Shown here: positions 35,401 through 42,831 of the stretch, piece by piece
How the letters are laid out: every line of letters starts with the position of its first letter
How positions within the stretch are numbered: position 1 is the stretch's first letter
Source of the DNA: Caprella mutica
Taxonomy: Eukaryota > Arthropoda > Malacostraca > Amphipoda > Caprellidae
NCBI GenBank assembly: GCA_947561585.1
Contig: CANNZV010001473.1
Coordinates: 62,001-126,000 of the forward strand
Length of the DNA stretch: 64,000 bases
Direction of reading: 5' to 3'
The notes under the pieces: model-generated
Seen by the model: only the letters and a program-made list of their open reading frames with translations
What the model was told of the DNA's origin: nothing
The model's database searches: none
Translations under genes and position numbers: made by a program

Positions 35401-38400
35401 CATAGTTAGTGTGGGGGTGGCAACAGTGCACTACCTGATAATTTGCAACCTCCAGTTGGTGTGCACTGGCTAAAGAGCTCCTTCCGTCTGCCTATTCTCT
35501 CCTGCTGGAGTTGGGATAGATTTTGTGTATTTTAAGAAATACTCTCCCACCTGTGTTAGCCAAACTAGGGGACTCGACACCTCCTAGCGGTATTCATTAG
35601 CGAAGGCATAGGCCACGCTTTGCCCTGATTGGGTAGGACCCCTCCTATTGTCATCACTTATTTTGTATTTTTCCTGAAGTAGGTTTGGGCCCCTTCTCTA
35701 ACGAATTATTAAAGATGGTCAGAATGTCACGCGCCCCTAATATACTATAGATTCTTCCTCAAGAAAATATATCAAAGACTCTGAATTATTAAATAAAGAC
35801 ATCACTGAACCCTCAGTTAGACAAAAGACTAATTAGAACAGAAATGTATCCGTTCGAAATAAGGAAAAGAATACTAACTATGAAAATACGAGTAACACTA
35901 AAGAAATCTTTAATAATTTTTTTTCTGGAAACAGAACAGAAAAGTTCTTCTTAATTGAAGGAAGGAACCAAGAAAATTTATCGATGATTGATACTATTGC
36001 AGCTTTTCAAGAAATAAAGACCTTATTGAACGGAGAACCGAAGAAAATAAATGAAAGAAAAGATGGTAGCCTTACTATAGTCGTGGATACAGATGAACAA
36101 GCTAAGAAACTAGTAACCCTGAAATACTTGGCTGGTTACTATATGATAAACTTAATCAGACCCAAGGAACCATACGATATGAAAACCATCCTGGATTCAC
36201 GATTGATAATCTAAAAAGAACTTTGACGTCACAAGGCGTTACAAACATTTACCAGACTACAAGAAGAAACCTTCAGACCAAAGCCGTTGAAAATACTCAG
36301 ATATATATTCTACCTTTCAATTCAACCAGACTGCCCCCAAGAATAAACATTGGCTGGACCAGCTGCCAAGTAAGATTATATATCCCTAGATCAAGACGCT
36401 GCTTTAAATGCCAGCGCTATGGCAATAGGGGCATTCCATGACAAGTGGACCAAAAAATATGAAATTTAACACCACACCCCCTCAAATTTGCATGAAAGTT
36501 GGTTCAAAGGGTTCTTTTGTCCAAAAAACTCTATTTTGAGAATCTCCGCTCTCTAGTTCTTATAGGTCAAAAGTTATGACCTTGTGAACTTTTGATGAAA
36601 AAAAGGGCAAAATACCTTGACATCACCATTTTCAAAAGGTCATAACTTTCTTATTATTAGACCTAGAACAAAAGTTTAGCATGTTTTTTGTTCAGAATAA
36701 GCTAGGCAATATTTCTAGGTGTACAAAATTTTATTTTATTTTTTGAATGAAAAAAGGGCACTCACCCTCTTTGAAATTGACCTTTACCCTCAAAAGTCCC
36801 ACCTGACAAAAAATTTATTGGAACAAAAAATGTAGATCGACTACTTTGCTATAGGTTGGAAAGTTAATATTTGCTACTATTAATAGGGATTAGGGATATA
36901 TTTGAACTCAAACAGGTGCGTTAGACCAATAAAATTTAAAAGTGCAAGAAATATAATCCCTAATCAGATCTTAACTTGATTATGGCTGTTTCATTTACTG
37001 GACAGCCAACGATCATGTATTGAACAAAACTTGATCTAGTCCACAATGCATGCATTAGACTGTGTAAGTGCTTTTAAATCATCTCCAATAGATAGTCTAT
37101 ACGCTGAAAGCAGCAAACCAAATCTTTACTATAGGACTCATTCAACTAGCTCTGCAATACTTCGTCAGGTGCAAACAAAATATAAATCATAACTTAATTG
37201 AACCTATTCCCGTTAATATGACACTCCCAATAGAAAATTAGATACTAAAACATTCTGTGATCGAATTAATACTTTCATTGAGACAGCTATGAATTTTCTA
37301 ACCTGGATATCATTGAAGCCACAAATATGAATGACAAAGTTTGGTTGGTTCCATATGTTGTATGTAGCGGCTTCGATCCACCAAATAAAGGGTGAACTCC
37401 TCCAAACGTCTTGAAGAATATGTTCATAGACCACGTAAGACATGACCATAGTAACACTCTTCAAAATATTCACTGACGAATCCAAAACCGAAAATGGGGT
37501 GGGATATGGTGTCCACACCAATAACTGAAACTATGGACAAAAACTGTCGATACATTCTAGTATCTTCACTGCGGAACTGATGGCCCTGTTGAAGGCTGTG
37601 AGGCTGGTGAGTGAGGCAGAGGCAAGATCAATAGTAGCCACCTTATCATATGTGAGATCATGGCATATGTTATTCTGATATCTGTTAACCAGGGAAAAAG
37701 ACTAAGTTTCTGTTTGGTCCCAAGCCATGTGGGAGTGGATAGGAACGAGGAGGCAGACCGGATTGCCTGCCAAAAAGCGGATGGAGAGGATAGAGTCCGG
37801 AACCCCAAAACCTTCTACAAAGACTTCTTTCCAATAATCAGAACTACCATTTCACAGAAATGGGAGATGGAACGGCAGGGTATTGAAAACAACAAACTGA
37901 GGCAGGTTAAGGACGATACAAAGCCATGGAAGTTGTGCACATACAGAAACAGAAACCACACTGCAATCTAAGGATTGTTCACACCCTTTTCTCTCATAGT
38001 CATCACATGGAACACAGACCCCTTCCATACTGTGAGGACTGCATTGTCCCTCTCACAGTGAAACACCTACTTGCAGAATGCCCCTCACGCCAAGATCTAA
38101 GAAATATACAATGACTCTGCTCTGACTCTCAAACAGATGATTGGTGAGAATAATTTTTTTTCCCAATATTGCAGCTCTACTACAATACCTACACCAACTG
38201 AACATGCGAAACTCTATATAATAACCTCCAATATTAATTAAAAATTTAGGCGCGATATAGATCCGCTGATCTGTAGCGCTAGGAAGCAAAACCATCAAAA
38301 TAAAATAAAAATATTATATGAATGCTATTTCCTAAAAAGTGTAACAAATATTCTAAACTACCTGGTAACCCTTAAGTTTATGTCAATCAAGTCTGTTCAC

Positions 38401-40469
38401 AATTGAAGGAGTAGTAACAATTCTCCCAAAATTCGTATCACTGGCAACAACAATCAGGGGAAGTTCTTAGACTGCGCTCATCATTTTACACCACACATTT
38501 ATGCTCCAATACGGTAGTTCATTAACTTCATTTACGTGTCTTCATAAAATAATACAAACAATCAAATATTTGGCAACTCAGGTTTGGTGGCAAACACAAT
38601 CCGGAATTTGCACAAATTCCTGAGGATTATCTACACGGCCACACCAAATCCGGAGAAAGTTGCACTCAATTCATACACTTGTTCGTAATCCTTAATCTCT
38701 GTTCCTAATCCCGAAAAATCATTACCAAATCCAGGGAGAGAAACGTAAATCCATGCAAAATTAAAGTTTCAAAATTTTTCTCACTAGAAATTGTAGTAAA
38801 ATAACTTAAATTGTAATTTTTTTGCCTTTTACAACAGACTAAATATGACTAAACGCTCATGAATTTAGCATATGATGTTGAAGATATAGTTTTGCAGGAC
38901 GTTGCTCTAGTTGCTTTTCCCCTCAGGTGTGCGGCTGGAGAGTTGTCTGCAGTTCCTCTAGTGTGTCGGACAGTCTTCACGTTCTGTCTCATCATATGTT
39001 CGGTCAGCAGCCGATCAACTTTGCCGTGACTCAGCCGAGAGTCGCTGTGGACTTCAGTCGTAGAAACCTCCTTAGAGTTCACGGTGAGAGAATGGGGAAA
39101 AGTGGTTACAGTAATGAGGGCAAATTTGAAAAATGACTAGCTATATAATGACTTGAAAATATTTTAATATCTTATTAGGTAAAGGGTCTATATACCACTT
39201 AGACCCCCTTTACTCGCCATAAATTACGCTTACTCAAACCACAATTATCCGCGAGTAAAGGATCTATTGGACTTCAGGCCCTTTACTGACAAATGTTTGA
39301 AAGTCCTTTGCTGTAAAATTATCAACCTTAGCTACTATTGTTCCTGGTAGAATTTTGTATCTAAATTGAGAGGTTTGTTTTTAGATCTGGCTGACAGTCC
39401 TCGATTACCTGGCGAAGTGCGTAACTACCTGAAGGCACGTGGGTTCGAGCTACGTATGCTGGACCAGCCTTATGCAAGTGTGAACAGCGTGGCTAAGTTT
39501 AAAGACGCCCTCACCTCTCACTCCGATACCAGAGGTGGCGGTGTGGCTGCGAGAATAGGAGACTTGTGGGAAGATGAAGAGAGAAATCAAACCAACCCTG
39601 CGCAGTTTGACGCGTGGTCTGGATCTGCTACTAAAACTGGTTTGCAGACTGATGTTGATAGGAGTGTCACAGGTAGTGGCTTGAAAATGGGTCTAGATGG
39701 CGTTGCTAAAAGTATATCGAGTAACACTACTGTGTCAGAAATAGAAAATAAAGAATCTGTTCATAAAATACCAGACGTTGATATCCCTGCAACCACCAAT
39801 GAAGGTAACAGTAAATTCATAGGTGATGCGAGTAGAGAAGAGGCGTACACTGAATTGGAGGCATCTGGTCCTGATGGTACAGGCAAAGTAGTTAAAGGAG
39901 ATCTGAGAGGAGGTGTTAACAGTGCGCCCTCTGGTGGACAATTTGTTAATGGTGGAAGAGGAGGGGAGGGTGAAGTTAACCTCTCCACCGTAACTGACAA
40001 TAAGAAGGAAGGTAGATTTATTCACCCCAGTCAAGTGAGGCAAGATGACTATGACCAAAATGCAGCTGATTTCAGTGAATATCCCATAAATGTTTGGAAT
40101 GACCCGCATAGAATTATTGGCTCTCATTTACCAAATGCTCATCCATATCAACAATATCATTTACAGCCTCACCCTTCAGCTATTGACCCTTTGGCCTTCA
40201 AACCTCAGCTAAATGATAACTCTAATCAAGATCCGAGGATTGCTTATTCTCAACCACAAGATCCGAGGATTGCTTATTCTCAACCAAAAGATCCTCGAGT
40301 TGCATATTCTCTACCACAAGATCCCCGGGTTGCGTATATTGATCCTAGTAATCTTCAACCTATCCCAGGGTTACGGGTTATTCCAAAATCTGGGATTAAA
40401 TTCAAAAATGGTAACCCAATCCTGGGCAACCCATCTGGCGATGGTTATTTTGATATTAATAATCAGTGA
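26263..40469 (+). CDS. GGT7: GGT7-like gamma-glutamyltransferase homologue, probable pseudoenzyme (11 exons, 5' partial)
   Basis: Exons: 26263-26462, 27725-27879, 28181-28290, 29082-29193, 29880-30097, 31187-31278, 31528-31729, 32471-32729, 33830-34073, 38927-39083, 39385-40469. All junctions are GT-AG and phases agree, giving 943 residues plus a missing N-terminus. It has a membrane anchor (about residues 38-60) and then the GGT fold: GSAVDAVIAALLC, HPHLAGVGGGGVMLIHN, GATVGVPGFLQGLKYAHEKY, ISGHYRNR. The glycine run and spacing suit vertebrate GGT7 better than GGT1. GGT cleaves the gamma-glutamyl bond of glutathione using a processed N-terminal Thr. Here the nucleophile position reads Leu/Ala (HHQLATQVS), the substrate Arg is Leu (VIDFLPD), SSM is replaced by VQY, and the Gly pair by Ser. 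Activity is therefore unlikely. The C-terminus is extended by about 300 residues. Confidence 0.88.
27725..27879 (+). CDS. GGT7: GGT7-like exon: start of GGT domain
   Basis: Acceptor TTGTTAG, donor GG|GTGAGT; phase 0 in, 2 out. Encodes VAPQGAVASDAAECSSDAG, GSAVDAVIAALLCVSVS and HPHLAGVGG, the most conserved N-terminal GGT block. Confidence 0.92.
28181..28290 (+). CDS. GGT7: GGT7-like exon: GGGVMLIHN block
   Basis: Acceptor TTGTTCAG, donor AATG|GTAACT. Encodes GGVMLIHNHLQMTTSVIDFL. The family's substrate-binding Arg after 'DF' is Leu (28239-28241). Confidence 0.9.
28717..28775 (+). repeat. Short dispersed repeat (second copy at 41146)
   Basis: ATAGCCTAACTCTCACTCAG followed by TAT(T/A)GGTGA.TAATTA is found here and at 41146-41195. 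Confidence 0.7.
29082..29193 (+). CDS. GGT7: GGT7-like exon: GVPG block
   Basis: Acceptor CCTTTCAG, donor GCG|GTAACT. Encodes GGATVGVPGFLQGLKYAHEK and LTWQELFTPAIKRAR. A minisatellite starts within about 15 bp of the donor. Confidence 0.92.
29203..29660. repeat. Minisatellite, 17-18 bp units, about 26 copies, beside a 5' splice site
   Basis: Unit GTGGAGTGACTGAGACT, with AAACT variants in the middle block and an 18-bp GAGACCT form at the end. It begins about 10-15 bp after the donor of the exon ending at 29193. Confidence 0.95.
29880..30097 (+). CDS. GGT7: GGT7-like exon: DGFQV block
   Basis: Acceptor TATATGTAG, donor AAAG|GTAACA. Encodes DGFQVPASLEGALARVRF to QLLEKVALYGPK. The frame stays open for about 550 bp past the donor because the following 18-bp array has no stops. 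Confidence 0.88.
30105..30720. repeat. Minisatellite, 18-bp units, about 34 copies, beside a 5' splice site
   Basis: Unit ACACTTGGTACTTGCTAG, with CTCACTAG variants nearest the exon. It starts about 8 bp after the donor at 30098; the donor-proximal intron sequence (GGTAACACTACAAGACAC) resembles a unit. Being a multiple of 3 with no stop, it gives long spurious ORFs on both strands. Confidence 0.96.
30721..30995. repeat. Minisatellite, 22-bp units, about 12 copies
   Basis: A derivative of the adjoining 18-bp array. The unit contains ACACTTGGTAGCTACTTGAT plus two bases. Confidence 0.95.
31187..31278 (+). CDS. GGT7: GGT7-like exon: TDYAVEVVKLL block
   Basis: Acceptor TCTTTTCAG, donor CAG|GTAGCT. 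Encodes AVFDTDYAVEVVKLLKES to VTVSELQNYQ, the usual 'gG.it..Dl.nY' segment. Confidence 0.9.
31528..31729 (+). CDS. GGT7: GGT7-like exon: ISGHYRNR block
   Basis: Acceptor GTCAACAG, donor ATGG|GTGCGA. Encodes VQEYPAISGHYRNRTVLTVP and GGAQLLSALNLMD, the loop after which GGTs have '.p.ssGg....ilniLe'. NAT and NRT are potential N-glycosylation sites. Confidence 0.9.
31870..32118 (+). mobile_element. Candidate Helitron 3' end
   Basis: Contains GGTCAAAGGTCAAGGTCA and, at 32091-32108, the hairpin TGCGCTCT-AC-AGAGTGCA, followed 6 bp later by CTAG (32115-32118) and T. A short GC-rich hairpin before CTRR, inserted ahead of T, is the Helitron 3' signature. The 5' end was not found. It lies in an intron of the GGT7-like gene. 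Confidence 0.5.
32471..32729 (+). CDS. GGT7: GGT7-like exon: nucleophile region, Thr missing
   Basis: Acceptor TTTGTCAG, donor TCGC|GTGAGT. The stretch 32671-32691 reads Q-L-A-T-Q-V-S. A gap-free match to the GGT7 pattern places Leu at the nucleophile; a match to bacterial GGT places Ala there. Confidence 0.85.
32732..33829. other. Intron of the GGT7-like gene, no other feature
   Basis: AT-rich intronic sequence. I see no coding, array or inverted-repeat structure. Confidence 0.6.
33830..34073 (+). CDS. GGT7: GGT7-like exon: PFGS and GVLFNN block
   Basis: Acceptor GTTGCAG, donor TTT|GTAAGT. Encodes GLGSPFGSLLMTSHGVLFNN (family: 'fGs.i...GilLNn.m'), an acidic/Ser insert, then RPLVQYAPFIV, where active GGTs have 'PLSSM.PtIv'. 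Confidence 0.88.
34140..35330. other. Intron sequence, no feature seen
   Basis: The left part of the 4.85-kb intron between the exons at 33830-34073 and 38927-39083. No supportable feature. Confidence 0.5.
35335..36431 (+). mobile_element. Jockey-like LINE: probable 5' UTR and ORF1
   Basis: ORF1 (Gag-like, RNA-binding) is readable from about 35942: FFLIEGRNQENLSMIDT, DGSLTIVVDTDEQAKKL and LAGYYMINLIRPKEPYDM. After a frameshift near 36210 it continues with RCFKCQRYGNRG (36400-36431), the start of a CCHC knuckle in which the His is Asn. The GC-richer stretch 35335-35720 just upstream is probably its 5' UTR (inference). It ends where the dispersed repeat begins. It lies in an intron of the GGT7-like gene, same strand. 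Confidence 0.65.
36432..37200 (+). repeat. Dispersed repeat, copy 2 (first copy at 6653)
   Basis: 36432-36740 matches 6653-6960 in order and orientation. Sequence to about 37200 is non-coding and may be more of the same element. It sits where the LINE's ORF1 end and RT should be. Confidence 0.7.
37460..38115 (+). mobile_element. Jockey-like LINE: RNase H domain and C-terminal Cys motif
   Basis: IFTDESKTENGVGYGV (catalytic Asp), SSIFTAELMALLKAV (catalytic Glu) and, in another frame, LVPSHVGVDRNEEADRIA (His and Asp). Then KPFYKD-type linker sequence, and CEDCIVPLTVKHLLAECP, the usual 'C..C...Et..HlL..Cp' ending. Several frameshifts. RT is absent, so this and the ORF1 piece at 35335-36431 are probably the two ends of one copy. 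Confidence 0.8.
38390..38845 (-). repeat. Dispersed repeat, inverted copy of 9820-10370
   Basis: The reverse complement reads in the same order as the plus strand at 9820-10370, including TTGTTTGTATTATTTTATG and GATTTTTCG.GATTAGGAA. It has only one or two of the 21-bp units that form the array at 9897-10125. Confidence 0.75.
38927..39083 (+). CDS. GGT7: GGT7-like exon: oxyanion-loop region, Gly pair replaced
   Basis: Acceptor CCCCTCAG, donor CACG|GTGAGA. Encodes VCGWRVVCSSSSVSDS, where active enzymes have a Gly-Gly-Ser loop, then FAVTQPRVAVDFSRRNLL ('v..pR.h'). Confidence 0.85.
39385..40469 (+). CDS. GGT7: GGT7-like last exon: GGT C-terminus and 300-residue extension
   Basis: Acceptor TTTTTAG, stop TGA at 40467-40469. 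The first 60 or so residues finish the GGT fold (LKARGFELRMLDQP). The rest is polar and low-complexity, and ends with four 11-residue repeats of the form QDPRIAYSQP (nucleotides 40226-40345). The extension is not part of the usual GGT length. Confidence 0.85.
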
Positions 40470-40913
40470 GTCCCTGTCTCTGGTTGACGCACTATGACGT
40501 AGCTAATGAAATTTTTATTTTGAATTGTTTGTCAATGCATATTTGACAGAATGCATGGTCTATTTGGCCACAATTTTAACCATGAGAAATGTATTACAAT
40601 TCTAAACGCTTCGTGTAGCTACTCTACTTAGATCATTTACTATTTTTAAAAGTTTACTTATGTTTCTTTAATGCCTCATAGTAATTTCAATACTCTTGTA
40701 TTAATTCATACACGATTGCTTTATATGAAAAGAATCAACGCCCAATAGATTAATTTTTTGGGTTTGAGTTCTTTAAAAGGTATCACATTATTGCAAATAG
40801 ATGACCTAACACACTTGTAATGCAATTATTTTCTACGCTTTATATTTATCACAAAACATCCATTGTTTTAAAGTTATTTTTGGTGGTAATTCTAGTTAAA
40901 TTTTTATGCAGTA

Positions 40914-41671
40914 CAGGCATCTCCCGCTTTAGTTACCAAATCACGACTCAGTTTAGTTACCAAACCGTAACTAAAGCGAATAAAAGTAACAAGAAATTTA
41001 TAATTGTCAATCCTCGATTATAAAGAAAATTTGTTTCAGAGTACTGCGTATATAAGCATATTAATAATAATATACAGTCTTTCATTGTTTGTGACTGTGA
41101 TGAAAAAGTTTAAAGTTGTGCATTTATTAAATGTTTTAAAATCCATCCATAGCTTAACTCTCACTCAGTATAGGTGAGTAATTAATAGATACTTAGACTT
41201 CTATAATTATTGTTCTACATTTAACAAACAGCAATTTTATGCTCTATAAAATGTTTTTGGTAGTAGGGTAATAAATTCCAAGTTATTGGTTGGTTCTACA
41301 ATTTCGGACACGTCAGAAAAGAAAATATTATAATTATTATTTAACTTATTATTCTATTTGGTATCACGGATACCAATTTAAATAAAACGTTAAATAATAA
41401 TTATTACATAAAGATTTTCACGTGTTTGAAAATATGGAACCGTGCAATAACACGGATCTAACCCTAAAATAGGACATGTTGAATTTCTGAACCAATTGCT
41501 TCTAATAACCTTATCTGGATTATAATTTTGATGTTTTTTTAGTTACCCTGAAATAAACACAAAAAATTGTCTCCGTTTTCTATGTCTACGAACGGTTCTT
41601 ATTTCGAAACATGACTCGAAATAAGTACCACTTTTACTAAAGTGAGTTGTACTTAAAGCGAGGCTTGCCTG
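40914..41671. mobile_element. pogo/Tigger-like MITE, 758 bp, TA target
   Basis: Left end CAGGCATCTCCCGCTTTAGT; right end, complemented, CAGGCAAGCCTCGCTTTAAG; TA on each side (40912-40913, 41672-41673). CAGGCA..CC.CG ends are typical of Tigger-type elements. No ORF with transposase motifs. It lies in the gap between the two convergent genes. Confidence 0.8.
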
Positions 41672-41673
41672 TA

Positions 41674-42831
41674 TATGGTACTATTATCAATTTTATTAGC
41701 TTATTTATCTTTTTTAGTTAAAATGATACTTTGAATGATCAAAAAAGTGATTACTTTTTCAACAGGTTATTTTTATTGAAGTGGTTGTCTTCAATTTCGG
41801 TGATTTAATTTTAGAAGGTGTTTGTATTTTTATAAGAACTTTTTTATATGTATATTCTCTTACTAACATACTGTGATAAAAATATTTTCCACTTGTCTAT
41901 TCAATGTATTTTATCCGTCCATTTTGTTGAAGAATTTAAATTAATATATTCTATTTTACTTCTTACTCTTTGTTTTATTTCTAGGGATGAAGAAATTACA
42001 ACAGTAATATTTTTTGTAGAATTTACTGGTAGTAAATACACAGTTTGGAATCATTAACAACTAGAAAATAAAGGACACTTTTCCCTAACTACCTAAAGAT
42101 GTGGCACATCACTACATTAGTTAATCTAACTTTCAATGGCAAATTTAGTAAATTTTTAAGTTATTCGAATAGTAAAAGCACCAGTTAGTTAACAAAATAA
42201 TTTTACAGTATATAACATTTCAATTAAAAAGATACAGTTGCTTAGTATTAAAAATTTACAATTGATACAGAGAATAATTCTAATAAATAAAGAAAAAGAC
42301 CTCGATAATAAAACTAATTTAGAAAATGAGAAGAAAATTTGAACTGCTATAAGTCTTTTAACATTAGTTAAGAGAGTAACTTCTGAGTAATGGAACGGTT
42401 CAACATTTTCGATAATACAGGAAAAAATATTGAACAATTTTTTTAACCACCGAAAATGTGGAAGAGTACGGTATCTCAGAGCTTACCCACTAATGAACAA
42501 AACTCATTACCCAGAAAGCAAAAAACTTTGACAGCATTTTTGTCATTCGAGTCTTTAAATAAATTTGAAACATATTCCTTTTTGTAATATTTAAACGAAA
42601 TTCCAATTAAAGGTTTCTTTGGTATATTAAAATTTGTGACAAGTTTTAGTATTTCAGTTGATAATTCTCTTGAAATGCCCGTTACCTTTTTACTTAGCAA
42701 AAGATGTAGAAATTTTCTAAAAGAGATTCCCTAGTAAGTGCACTATTGGTGATTGTGATAGAAGTGAAAATATATTTAATTTTCTAAGGAAATTCCATTA
42801 TTAAAAATCTGGCGAGGAAATGAGCCAAGTC
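41674..42831. other. Intergenic or 3' UTR sequence
   Basis: AT-rich interval between the MITE and the RhoGEF stop codon. It probably includes the RhoGEF 3' UTR on the minus strand. No motif-bearing ORF; short ORFs here look fortuitous. Confidence 0.5.
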
